Program-made: the position numbers and the translations under genes
Assembly (NCBI GenBank): GCA_003150615.1
Contig: QALN01000009.1
Location: 62,001 to 126,000, forward strand
Source: Flavobacteriales bacterium
GTDB lineage: Bacteria; Bacteroidota; Bacteroidia; Flavobacteriales; UBA1820
Length of the DNA stretch: 64,000 nt
Direction of reading: 5' to 3'
In this document: positions 51,842 to 60,581 of the stretch, one piece after another
Layout: each line of letters begins with the position of its first letter
How positions within the stretch are numbered: position 1 is the first letter of the stretch
Notes under the pieces: generated by a model
Told to the model about the DNA's origin: nothing
The model's database searches: none
The model's input: only the letters and a program-made list of their open reading frames with translations

Positions 51842-53500
51842 TCAGAAATACTGTGGAACGATGACCAGTATCTGTGACATTATTATTATCGCTACCAGAG
51901 CGAACGGATAAACGGCTGCGTATGCCACCTGCGGAGCATCCGTTTCGGTCAGGGAATCGACAGAACTGAGTCCCGGTGTGGAAGTCATGCCTCCGGTGAG
52001 CGTTCCCATGAGAGTGAGGAAGTTTATCTTCATCATGAAGTATCCTATAAGCGTCGCTATTATCATCGGCGTCAATGTTATCAGCATGCCTATGCCGAAC
52101 AATCCCAGTCCGTATCCTTCGAGGGTTTCAACTATGTTTTCTCCCGCTTTTATCCCTACCGGAGTGAGGAACATCAGAAGTCCCAGCTGGCGCAACAGTG
52201 CATTGGCCTGCCCGTTTATGGCCCAAATGACGGGTCCTGTTTTTCCTTTGTAGCTCAGGAAAAGCGCTGTGAGCAAAGTCCCGCCTGTCAGCCCAAGTGA
52301 AAAGTCCATACCGAACAGAGGGATGCTTATCGAACCTACCAGCACACCGAGTATTATTCCCAGCGCGATAGGCATGAACGAAGTGGATGAAAGCTGTTTC
52401 ATCGAGTCCCCGAACAGGTCTGAAAGGCCTTTTACGTTGCCTTTGGAGCTGGATACGAGTATCTTGTCTCCGTAACGCAGCTGTGTCGACGGGTGGGGGG
52501 CTATTTCGATTCCCGAACGGCGTATTCGCACTGCCGTGGCCTTGAAGTTTTCCATCAGGTTCAGTTCGACAATAGCTTTGCCTACAATAGGCTTGTTGGT
52601 GACCAGATACCAGCGCACTTCCACCATCCCGCTGGACGGAACCTCCGCGTCGGTCCTTTTTCCGACCAGCACTTCCATGCGTTCCAGTGCGTCCTCCGTA
52701 CCGACGGCGCGTATCATATCGCCAAGGTATAGTTTTTCGTCGGCTTCTGGCGCTATCATTTGCCCGTCTTTGCGCACTATACGCGAAACGTTGGCTTTTG
52801 TCATGAACCGCAGTTTGAGCTGTTTCATGTTTTTACCGTCCACGTTTTCGTTGGTGACAATGAAATTGCGGCCTATCAACTGCGGGGCGTTGGCCGTTAT
52901 TTCATTGCGGTATTTTTCTTCTTCTTTTTTAATGTCTATTCCGAACAGTTTGTACGACAGTTTCACGAACAGCACTACTCCTATTACTCCGAACGGATAT
53001 GCGATACCGTATCCTATGGAGGCGTCGGCCGGGTCAACTCCCCCTACCCTTGAGGCCGATTCGATTGCCGCGGCAAGTCCTGGCGTCGATGTCATGGCTC
53101 CGTTGAAAAGACCAACGCCCATCACCATGTCCACTCCGGAGAAATACTCGCATGCCATAGTTACGATGCCTCCAACAGCTATTATCAGCAGGGTTAGGCA
53201 GACCAGTTTTTTCCCCTGGCTGCGGAAAGCGTCGAAGAACGACGGTCCGGCCTGTATTCCTATGGTATATATGAAAAGGATGAGGCCTATGTTTTCCACT
53301 ATCTTTGGCATGGAAAAAGGCACTCCTGCGGCATTGAACGCCCATCCGACGAGTATAGCCACGAATATTACGGCCGATACGTCGAAGTTGAATCCTTTTA
53401 TTGTTATATTGCCCACGGCCATTCCAAGGGCGATGATAAGAAAAAGGACTAAATAATCCCTCAGGGCCAGCGAAGCCAATATGTCTGTTAGCAAATCCAT
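51842..53500 (-). CDS. AspT/YidE-YbjL duplication family transporter
   Basis: A 552-aa transporter. Two membrane halves (about 1-190 and 370-552) each carry the AspT-YidE-YbjL duplication pattern: GLFNGAMTSTPGLAAAIES in the first and MGTLTGGMTSTPGLSSVD in the second, a clear internal repeat. Between them are two TrkA_C/RCK_C domains (about 200-360), which often bind ligands. The group includes aspartate-alanine antiporters, but most members, like this one, have no known substrate. Confidence 0.88.
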   Translation of the reverse strand: MDLLTDILASLALRDYLVLFLIIALGMAVGNITIKGFNFDVSAVIFVAILVGWAFNAAGVPFSMPKIVENIGLILFIYTIGIQAGPSFFDAFRSQGKKLVCLTLLIIAVGGIVTMACEYFSGVDMVMGVGLFNGAMTSTPGLAAAIESASRVGGVDPADASIGYGIAYPFGVIGVVLFVKLSYKLFGIDIKKEEEKYRNEITANAPQLIGRNFIVTNENVDGKNMKQLKLRFMTKANVSRIVRKDGQMIAPEADEKLYLGDMIRAVGTEDALERMEVLVGKRTDAEVPSSGMVEVRWYLVTNKPIVGKAIVELNLMENFKATAVRIRRSGIEIAPHPSTQLRYGDKILVSSSKGNVKGLSDLFGDSMKQLSSTSFMPIALGIILGVLVGSISIPLFGMDFSLGLTGGTLLTALFLSYKGKTGPVIWAINGQANALLRQLGLLMFLTPVGIKAGENIVETLEGYGLGLFGIGMLITLTPMIIATLIGYFMMKINFLTLMGTLTGGMTSTPGLSSVDSLTETDAPQVAYAAVYPFALVAIIIMSQILVIVPQYF

Positions 53501-53601
53501 AACTGCTTGTTTTTAATTTTGAGCAAATAAGAATGCATGGCGCAAAATTACAAACAAAAACGATGTATATTTGCAAAAATTTACAAATATCCCCAATTAA
53601 T

Positions 53602-54516
53602 ATGAGCCTTGTCGTATTCGGCGTAATAGCTTTCGACGATATAAAAACTCCGGCAGGCGAGCGCACTGGAATACTCGGCGGTACAGTGCCGTATTCGGCG
53701 CTTTCGGCTTCGCACATATGCCGCGACGTAAAGATAATATCGGTAGTGGGAGACGATTTTTCGGATTCCGATATGGAAATATTTTCCTCCAGAGGAATAT
53801 CTACCGAAGGAATACTGCGCAGGAAAGGCATGAAGTCTTTTCACTGGAAAGCGCGGTACCATGAAAATATGGACATGCGTCAGACGCTTGAGACCAGATT
53901 AGGAGCGTTGGACGGTTTCGATCCGATTGTGCCGGAATCTTACGGAGGATGTGACATATTGCTTCTGGCCAATTCGCATCCGGGATTGCAAAGGACTGTT
54001 ATCGAAAGAGTATCGCCACGTCCGCGCTTTGTAATAATGGATACCATGAATTTCTGGATGGATACTGCCTGGAGCGAACTGATCAAGACTTTATCCATGA
54101 CCGACATACTGGTTATAAACGATCAGGAAACGGTACAGCTTTCCGGCATGCGTGACATAGACTCCGCCGCCAGAAAGATATTGTACATGGGGCCGAAGTG
54201 GCTGATAGTGAAAAAAGGAGGACGCGGAGCGGTGCTTTACGGTGTTGATGGGCGCAGGTTCGACTGTCCGGCCGTGCCTCTGGATGCCGTTACTGACCCT
54301 ACGGGCGCGGGAGATACTTTTGCCGGTGGTTTTGCCGGATACCTGTGCGATTCAGGGGATTATTCTTTCGAAGGGATGAAGCGGGCTATGCTTTATGGCA
54401 CTGCGATGGCTTCGTTTTGTGTGGAAAAATTCGGAACGGAGAATCTGACGGATGTTTCCGGGGATACGATAGATACACGCGTAGGCGTATTGGACGAGAT
54501 GATACGTACAAGATAA
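53602..54516 (+). CDS. PfkB-family carbohydrate kinase
   Basis: A 304-aa ribokinase-like protein. The C-terminal PfkB signature DPTGAGDTFAGGFAGYL carries the catalytic aspartate (GAGD). The N-terminus MSLVVFGVIAFDDIKTPAG and GGTVPYSALSA fit the glycine-rich sugar-binding motif. The closest pattern is the sugar/nucleoside kinase group of Bacteroidetes; the substrate cannot be told. The ATG at 53602 is chosen because a -7 box TATATTTG (53566-53573) lies just upstream; an open stretch to 53533 would start before that box. Confidence 0.85.
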   Translation: MSLVVFGVIAFDDIKTPAGERTGILGGTVPYSALSASHICRDVKIISVVGDDFSDSDMEIFSSRGISTEGILRRKGMKSFHWKARYHENMDMRQTLETRLGALDGFDPIVPESYGGCDILLLANSHPGLQRTVIERVSPRPRFVIMDTMNFWMDTAWSELIKTLSMTDILVINDQETVQLSGMRDIDSAARKILYMGPKWLIVKKGGRGAVLYGVDGRRFDCPAVPLDAVTDPTGAGDTFAGGFAGYLCDSGDYSFEGMKRAMLYGTAMASFCVEKFGTENLTDVSGDTIDTRVGVLDEMIRTR

Positions 54517-54633
54517 GTTTCCGGATGAGGCAAGTCGCTTGTTTGTGGTAACGGGAATAACGGCGTGCTTATATTCATCATAAAATATTGAAAATCATTT
54601 ATAATCATATTCTGCCGCTAAAAATCATTAAAA

Positions 54634-55569
54634 ATGGCCGATATAATACTGAAAGCTGAAAACCTGACTAAAAGTTACGGTAATTACAAAGCTCTGGACG
54701 ATCTGAGCGTGGAAATACCACGTGGAAGCCTCTTCGGGCTTCTGGGGCCGAACGGCGCGGGAAAAACCACGTTCATCCGGCTTATAAACCAGATACTCGT
54801 GCCTTCGTCGGGTCGAATCTACATAAACGGACAGCCGATAACCCGCGAACATGTATCACGCATAGGCTATATGCCGGAAGAACGCGGGCTTTACAAAAAC
54901 CTTACCGTGATGGACCAGGCGATGTACCTGGCGCAGCTCAAAGGTCTGAGCGCCACTACCGCCCGTGCCCGTATAAAAAAATGGCTGGCTAAGTTCGGCA
55001 TAGAGAACTGGGCTGGAAAAAAGATACAGGAACTGTCCAAGGGCATGGCTCAGAAGGTGCAGTTCATCATAAACGTGCTGCACGAGCCTGAGTTTATGAT
55101 ACTGGACGAACCGTTCAGCGGCTTCGACCCGATAAATGCAGAAATGATACGCTCGGAGATAGAACAAATGTGCAAGAACGGCACTACTATATTGTTCTCG
55201 ACCCACCGTATGGAGTCGGTCGAACAGATGTGCACGCATATACTGCTTATCAACAAAGGATTGGGTGTGCTTCAGGGTGAGGTATCCGAAATAAAGAATA
55301 AGTTCAAACAGGGCGTTTACAGGGTGGATATCGACATAGAGGCCCAGGAGCGCGGTGCATTGGAAGGTCTGGACGAATTCGTAGGTTGGGAAGAAGACCC
55401 GAAAAGCATAAAGCCTACCGCTATGTTCAAAGTCAGGGATATGCAGGCTCCAAATGATCTGCTTATGAAGCTGGCTCCTATGGGGCAGATACACTCGTTC
55501 TCGGAGGTGCTGCCTACGATAAACGACATATTTTTCAAGGCCGTGGAAGGCTCGGAAAGCAAAGAATAA
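54634..55569 (+). CDS. ABC transporter ATP-binding protein (NatA type)
   Basis: A 311-aa ATPase. Walker A GPNGAGKTT, Q-loop region GYMPEERGLYKNL, signature LSKGMAQ, Walker B MILDEPFSGFDP and H-loop STHRM are all present. After about 215 residues a C-terminal DUF4162-type domain follows. The pair with the permease 28 bp downstream resembles NatAB-type exporters (Na+ or drug efflux). Confidence 0.9.
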   Translation: MADIILKAENLTKSYGNYKALDDLSVEIPRGSLFGLLGPNGAGKTTFIRLINQILVPSSGRIYINGQPITREHVSRIGYMPEERGLYKNLTVMDQAMYLAQLKGLSATTARARIKKWLAKFGIENWAGKKIQELSKGMAQKVQFIINVLHEPEFMILDEPFSGFDPINAEMIRSEIEQMCKNGTTILFSTHRMESVEQMCTHILLINKGLGVLQGEVSEIKNKFKQGVYRVDIDIEAQERGALEGLDEFVGWEEDPKSIKPTAMFKVRDMQAPNDLLMKLAPMGQIHSFSEVLPTINDIFFKAVEGSESKE

Positions 55570-55597
55570 GCGTCTTACCAAATACATGCAGTAAAAA

Positions 55598-56980
55598 ATG
55601 GCATCGAATAGCAAAATAGGGCTCATAATAAAGCACGAATATCTGACCCGCATACGGAAAAAATCGTTCTGGCTTGTCGGGATACTCACTCCGTTGGCTA
55701 TAGTAGCCGTAGGAGCGCTGATAGGCTTTTTGTCTTTTATGAACGAAAAGGATGTGTCGCAGGTGGCGGTTTACGACCTTTCCGGCCGCATAGGGCCGAG
55801 GCTCGAAGGCCGTGACAACATAGAATTCATACAACTGGACCCGGCGTTGTCGGTTGATTCCGTAAAATCGCTCGTGCGTTCCGACCGGTCCATAAAGGGA
55901 GTCCTTTACGTGCCGCAGGATACGACAGCCGATTATTCTGTCATAGAGAAAGGCATGTACGTGTATTACAGTGAAAATGTCCCTATGGCAGTACAGGGGG
56001 ATATAACACGTCAGGTGGAGCGTATGATACAGGACCGCAAGATAGAGTTACTTGGGGTAAATCCCGAAATACTGGCCAAAACCAAAACGAGCGTCAACCT
56101 TACCATGGTGGACATGAGCGGCCAGGACGGTGAAAAAGAAGAAAGCGATCTGGTACAGGGGGTAAAATACGGTCTGGCCTTCGCGCTTTGCATAATGCTG
56201 TACATGTTCATGGTGTTTTCCGGAAACATGGTAATGACATCCACACTGGAGGAAAAAACCAACCGTATAGTCGAAGTGATAATTTCCTCCGTACGGCCGT
56301 TCGACCTTATGGTCGGCAAGATAATAAGTTCCGGTCTGGTATGCCTGACGCAACTCGGAGTATGGGTGGTCATGCTAACGTCCCTTTCGTTGATAGGCGT
56401 TGCGGGCGTAAGTTCTGTTCTGGACAAAAAGGCTGCGGAACATATGACGGAAATGACAGCGCAAATGTCGTCTTCCGATCCGGCTGTGGCTCAGACCGTA
56501 GCCGTTGCATCGTCCGATATGGACAAGGTGGCCGAAGTGATGACCGATCTGTCGCAGATAGATTTCCTGACGATAGGCATAGTATCGATAGTGTTTTTCA
56601 TTCTGGGATACCTGCTTTACGCATCGCTTTACGCGGCAGTGGGCGCGGCAGTGGACTCTCCGAACGATGCCGGACAGTTCGTCATGCCGCTTACGATACC
56701 GCTATTGTTGGGATTTTATTGTGCGATAACCATCATAAACAACCCCAACGGCCCTGTTGCTTTTTGGATGTCAATGATTCCGCTCACATCGCCGGTGGTA
56801 ATGATGGTGCGGGTTCCGTTCGGAGTCCCGGCATGGGAGATCGTGCTTTCGGCTCTTTTGCTTCTGGTCACTTTCCTGGCGCTGACATGGGTGGCGGCCA
56901 AGATTTACCGCATAGGCTTGCTTTCATACGGCACGAAACCTTCGTACAAAGATTTGTGGAAGTGGATAAAACAGTCTTAG
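55598..56980 (+). CDS. ABC transporter permease (NatB type)
   Basis: A 460-aa ABC-2 type permease. One membrane segment lies near the N-terminus (about 25-50). A large extracytoplasmic domain follows (about 50-185), then five or six segments (about 190-440). The phrase SGNMVMTSTLEEKTNRIVEVIISSVRPFDLMVGKI matches the family. It pairs with the ATPase upstream and exports an unknown substrate. Confidence 0.88.
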   Translation: MASNSKIGLIIKHEYLTRIRKKSFWLVGILTPLAIVAVGALIGFLSFMNEKDVSQVAVYDLSGRIGPRLEGRDNIEFIQLDPALSVDSVKSLVRSDRSIKGVLYVPQDTTADYSVIEKGMYVYYSENVPMAVQGDITRQVERMIQDRKIELLGVNPEILAKTKTSVNLTMVDMSGQDGEKEESDLVQGVKYGLAFALCIMLYMFMVFSGNMVMTSTLEEKTNRIVEVIISSVRPFDLMVGKIISSGLVCLTQLGVWVVMLTSLSLIGVAGVSSVLDKKAAEHMTEMTAQMSSSDPAVAQTVAVASSDMDKVAEVMTDLSQIDFLTIGIVSIVFFILGYLLYASLYAAVGAAVDSPNDAGQFVMPLTIPLLLGFYCAITIINNPNGPVAFWMSMIPLTSPVVMMVRVPFGVPAWEIVLSALLLLVTFLALTWVAAKIYRIGLLSYGTKPSYKDLWKWIKQS

Positions 56981-57113
56981 GAGTTATTTGAATACGCTTT
57001 TCATTTTTTTACGTTTTTTTGTGTATGACAACCGGACAGTGGGCGTATGTCCTGAACGGGACGGATTATAAAATGCGGGAAGCGTTTGAAGAGATATAAA
57101 AATCATTAATGCG

Positions 57114-57923
57114 ATGATACATTTAAGGACAAGAGAAGAAATTGCCAAGATACGCCGCTCGGCCCGGCTCGTATCTGAAACTCTCGGCATGCTGGCTACT
57201 GAGGTAAAACCCGGCGTGACTACACTGCATCTCGACCGTCTGGCCGAAGAATTCGTGCGTGACCACGGTGCAAAACCATCATTCAAAGGACTTTACGGTT
57301 TTCCTAACGGCTGCTGTATTTCTGTAAACGCCCAGGTGGTGCATGGTATTCCGAATAACGAACCGCTTAAGGAAGGCGACGTGGTGAGCATAGACTTCGG
57401 AGCTGAACTAGAAGGATATCACGGCGACCAGGCATTCACTTTTCCCGTAGGGGAAATAGATCCTAAAATTGCCCGCCTGCTAAAAGTCACACGCGAAAGC
57501 ATATACAAGGGCATTGCCAGAATGAAAGCTGGTAACCGCATAGGCGACATAGGCCATGCCATACAACGCCATTGCGAGGACTACGGCTACGGCGTGGTGC
57601 GCGACCTTTGCGGTCACGGACTCGGTAAAAAAGTGCACGAAGACCCGCAGGTTCCCAATTACGGTTCGCCTCATCGCGGGGTGTTGATAGAAGAAGGCAT
57701 GGTGCTGGCGATAGAACCGATGATAAACCTCGGCACATATCGTGTCCGTCAGCTTAAGGATGGTTGGACTATCGTGACCAACGACATGAAGCCATCGGCG
57801 CATTTTGAACACGATGTGGCTGTGATAGACGGCAACCCGGTGCTGTTGTCTACATACGAGTACATAAACAAGGCTCTCGGATTTGAGACTGACGAGGAAA
57901 AACCGTTCCTGTACAAAGAATAA
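57114..57923 (+). CDS. map: Methionine aminopeptidase, type I
   Basis: A 269-aa enzyme that removes the N-terminal methionine from new proteins. The metal ligands are seen in SIDFGAELEGYHGDQAFTF (two Asp), GHGLGKKVHEDP (His), GMVLAIEPMINLG (Glu) and EHDVAVID (Glu region). Length and motifs are normal. It is followed by a strong terminator. In many bacteria map lies in the ribosomal-protein region; here it is alone. Confidence 0.95.
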   Translation: MIHLRTREEIAKIRRSARLVSETLGMLATEVKPGVTTLHLDRLAEEFVRDHGAKPSFKGLYGFPNGCCISVNAQVVHGIPNNEPLKEGDVVSIDFGAELEGYHGDQAFTFPVGEIDPKIARLLKVTRESIYKGIARMKAGNRIGDIGHAIQRHCEDYGYGVVRDLCGHGLGKKVHEDPQVPNYGSPHRGVLIEEGMVLAIEPMINLGTYRVRQLKDGWTIVTNDMKPSAHFEHDVAVIDGNPVLLSTYEYINKALGFETDEEKPFLYKE

Positions 57924-57943
57924 TTCCGGCAGGAGGGATAAGT

Positions 57944-57979
57944 AAAAAAAGGGGATACCTGAAAGTATCCCCTTTTTTT
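57944..57979 (+). terminator. Terminator of map
   Basis: A 15-bp stem (57944-57958 with 57965-57979, 6-nt loop) with a terminal T-run, 20 bp after the stop. Confidence 0.88.
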
Positions 57980-58114
57980 GTCATATATTGATGAGTTTGC
58001 TGTTTTCGGTATTGTTTTTTGCGTTTGTGTGAATGTTTGCGGGTGTTTGGGTGTTTTAATTTCGATACGAGTGGCGGTTGTTTGCGATTGCCGTAAATCG
58101 TAATACGTAAATTT

Positions 58115-58146
58115 TTTGTACACATCCGCAGTAATTTCTATCTTTG
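58115..58146 (+). promoter_or_regulatory. Promoter of nfnA-nfnB
   Basis: TTTG (58115-58118), 20 nt, then TATCTTTG (58139-58146), 36 bp before the nfnA start: a strong Bacteroidetes promoter. Confidence 0.85.
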
Positions 58147-58182
58147 TAAGTCAGTAACATATACGGCATATATACGACATCG

Positions 58183-59046
58183 ATGTATAAAATACTGAAA
58201 AACAAATTGCTTGCGCCCAATATTTACCTTATGGACGTACATGCTCCCCGTGTGGCTTCTTCGGCCCTTCCGGGGCAGTTTGTCATAGTCCGTACGGGTG
58301 AATTGGGCGAAAGGATACCGCTTACCGTGTGCGACTACGACCGCGAAAAAGGCACGGTGACCATAGTGGTACAGGTTGTGGGCGCATCTTCACGCAAGAT
58401 ATGCTCTCTTAAGGAAGGTGATGGTTTTACAGATTTCGTAGGTCCGCTGGGTCATCCTTCCGAATTCGTAAACGAGGACGATGCGACGCTCAGGTCCAAA
58501 CGCAGGCTGTTTATCGCCGGTGGCGTGGGTGCGGCTCCTGTCTATCCTCAGGTAAAATGGCTTCAGCAGCGCGGTGCGCAGACCGATGTCATCATCGGCG
58601 GCAGAAGTAAGGATTTCATCCTGCTCGAAGAGGAGATGAAAGCCTGCGGCGCCCGTGTGCACATAGCTACCGACGACGGTTCGCGCGGATATCACGGTCT
58701 TGTAACCGGTCTTTTCAAAGAGCTTGTAGGCAGCGGGGAGAAATTCGACGAAGTTATAGTCATTGGTCCTATGATAATGATGAAATTCGCCGCGCTTGCA
58801 ACAAAAGAATACGGTATCAGGACCATAGCCTCCCTTAATTCGATGATGGTGGACGGCACCGGGATGTGCGGAGCGTGCCGCGTTACTGTGGGCGGACAAA
58901 CCCGCTTTACGTGCGTGGACGGACCTGAATTCGACGCCCATCAGGTGGATTTCGACCTTGCCATGCGCCGCAGCGCCATGTACCGCGATACTGAAAAGGA
59001 AAGGGACTGCCGGTGCATGGAAGAACTGGCCGCAGGTTGTAAGTAA
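58183..59046 (+). CDS. nfnA: NADH-dependent ferredoxin:NADP oxidoreductase, subunit A (SudB-like)
   Basis: A 287-aa FAD/NAD and [2Fe-2S] protein. The N-terminal flavin domain resembles ferredoxin reductases (ERIPLTVCDYD, GPLGHPS), with NAD motif IAGGVGAAPVYPQ. The C-terminal cluster cysteines are in DGTGMCGACRVTVGG and TRFTCVDGPEF. With the next gene it forms NfnAB, which couples ferredoxin and NADH to NADP+ reduction by electron bifurcation. The alternative reading, sulfide dehydrogenase (SudBA), shares the same fold. Confidence 0.88.
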   Translation: MYKILKNKLLAPNIYLMDVHAPRVASSALPGQFVIVRTGELGERIPLTVCDYDREKGTVTIVVQVVGASSRKICSLKEGDGFTDFVGPLGHPSEFVNEDDATLRSKRRLFIAGGVGAAPVYPQVKWLQQRGAQTDVIIGGRSKDFILLEEEMKACGARVHIATDDGSRGYHGLVTGLFKELVGSGEKFDEVIVIGPMIMMKFAALATKEYGIRTIASLNSMMVDGTGMCGACRVTVGGQTRFTCVDGPEFDAHQVDFDLAMRRSAMYRDTEKERDCRCMEELAAGCK

Positions 59047-59072
59047 TAGAATTAAATTCTTTTAAGAAGAAA

Positions 59073-60464
59073 ATGGCAGTGAAAAGCCCAAGGATATATC
59101 CGAAAGAGCAGGATCCGGAAGTCCGTGCCCGCAATTTCGATGAAGTATGTTACGGATTTACGGAACAGGAAGCCATAGCAGAGGCTTCGCGTTGCATATC
59201 CTGCAAAAACCCGCGTTGTATGACGGCGTGCCCTGTTTCGGTCGGCATACCTTTCTTCATACACGAACTCTCGCAGGGCAATATTGAAAAAGCGGCTGAA
59301 ATAATAGCTGCCGACAGCGCGCTGCCAGCCGTTTGCGGTCGCGTATGCCCGCAGGAAACGCAGTGCGAAGGCGTATGCGTGCTCGGCATAAAAGGCGAGC
59401 CGGTGTCTATCGGCAAGCTGGAACGTTTTACCGCAGACTGGATGCGCATTCACGGCAAAAAAGTGAAAGTCGACAAGAAACCGTCCAACGGCCACAAAGT
59501 GGCTGTGATAGGTAGCGGTCCGGCAGGTCTGGCATGTGCCGGTCAACTGGCTGCGATGGGTTATACGGTAAAAATATTCGAAGCCCTGCACAAGGCCGGC
59601 GGTGTGCTTCAATACGGAATACCGGAGTTCCGCCTGCCGAAAGAGGCTGTTGTGGAACACGAGATACAGAACGTGAAAGACCTGGGTGTCGAAATAGAAA
59701 CAAACGTCGTAGCCGGGCGTACGTTCACGATAGATTCGCTCATGGATGAAGAAGGCTATGAGGCTGTATTCGTAGGCAGCGGCGCAGGTCTTCCGAACTT
59801 TATGGGTATCGAAGGCGAAAATCTGAACGGAGTGGTTTCCGCCAATGAATTCTTGACCCGCGCTAATCTGATGCGCGCTTACGATGAAAAAGCCGACACG
59901 CCGATTTACGTGGGCCGCAAAGTGATCGTTGTAGGCGGGGGAAATGTGGCTATGGACGCCGCGCGTACGGCGCTTCGTCTGGGGGCCGACGTCGAAGTCG
60001 TTTACCGCCGCACGGAAAAGGAACTTCCCGCACGTGTCGAAGAAGTGCACCATGCCAAGGAAGAAGGCGTGGTGTTCCGTTTCCTTACCAATCCGGTACG
60101 CGTACTTGGCGATGAAAAGGGATATGTGAAGTCGGTGGAGTGCATACGCATGGAACTCGGCGAGCCTGACGCGAGCGGCAGGCGCCGGCCGGTTGAAGTT
60201 CCCGGTTCACAGTTCGGTATAGACGCCGATCTTGTCATCATGTCGCTCGGAACATCGCCGAACCCGCTGATTTCGTCCACTACTCCTGGCCTGGAAACCA
60301 ACAAACGCGGATGCCTGACCGCCGACCAGAGCGGGCATACTACCAGGGAGGGCGTTTTCGCAGGAGGAGACGCTGTCACGGGCGCGGCAACTGTGATACT
60401 GGCTATGGGGGCGGGCCGTACGGCGGCCAGGGCCATAGACGAATATATCAGCAATAAAAAGTGA
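59073..60464 (+). CDS. nfnB: NADH-dependent ferredoxin:NADP oxidoreductase, subunit B (GltD/SudA-like)
   Basis: A 463-aa flavoprotein related to GltD. The N-terminal cluster cysteines are CISCKNPRCMTACPV and CPQETQCEGVCV. FAD and NADPH motifs are VIGSGPAGLACAGQLA and VVGGGNVAMDAARTALRLG, and the C-terminal FAD segment is FAGGDAVTGAATVILAMG. It starts 26 bp after nfnA, which marks it as NfnB rather than a glutamate synthase subunit; the true gltD is at 10153. Confidence 0.88.
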   Translation: MAVKSPRIYPKEQDPEVRARNFDEVCYGFTEQEAIAEASRCISCKNPRCMTACPVSVGIPFFIHELSQGNIEKAAEIIAADSALPAVCGRVCPQETQCEGVCVLGIKGEPVSIGKLERFTADWMRIHGKKVKVDKKPSNGHKVAVIGSGPAGLACAGQLAAMGYTVKIFEALHKAGGVLQYGIPEFRLPKEAVVEHEIQNVKDLGVEIETNVVAGRTFTIDSLMDEEGYEAVFVGSGAGLPNFMGIEGENLNGVVSANEFLTRANLMRAYDEKADTPIYVGRKVIVVGGGNVAMDAARTALRLGADVEVVYRRTEKELPARVEEVHHAKEEGVVFRFLTNPVRVLGDEKGYVKSVECIRMELGEPDASGRRRPVEVPGSQFGIDADLVIMSLGTSPNPLISSTTPGLETNKRGCLTADQSGHTTREGVFAGGDAVTGAATVILAMGAGRTAARAIDEYISNKK

Positions 60465-60475
60465 TCTTTCCTCAT

Positions 60476-60524
60476 TTGCCCGTTTCCGGTGGGATACGCC
60501 GGAAAGACGTGCGCATGCGGGCAA
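60476..60524 (+). repeat. Nested inverted repeat between nfnB and nifJ
   Basis: TTGCCCG (60476-60482) pairs with CGGGCAA (60518-60524), and inside it TTTCCGG (60483-60489) pairs with CCGGAAA (60499-60505). No T-run follows directly, so it may be a processing or leader element rather than a terminator. Confidence 0.5.
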
Positions 60525-60581
60525 CACATATATATGTTTTTAAGTCAAAAAAGAATTATAAATTAAAACACGAATAAGAAA

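Noticed and set aside
54718..54731. CCACGTGGAA resembling half a parS site
   Set aside because: Only one half fits, and it lies within the coding sequence of the NatA-type ATPase.
59073..60464. A second glutamate synthase small subunit
   Set aside because: No large subunit is adjacent and nfnA precedes it, so NfnB/SudA is the better call.
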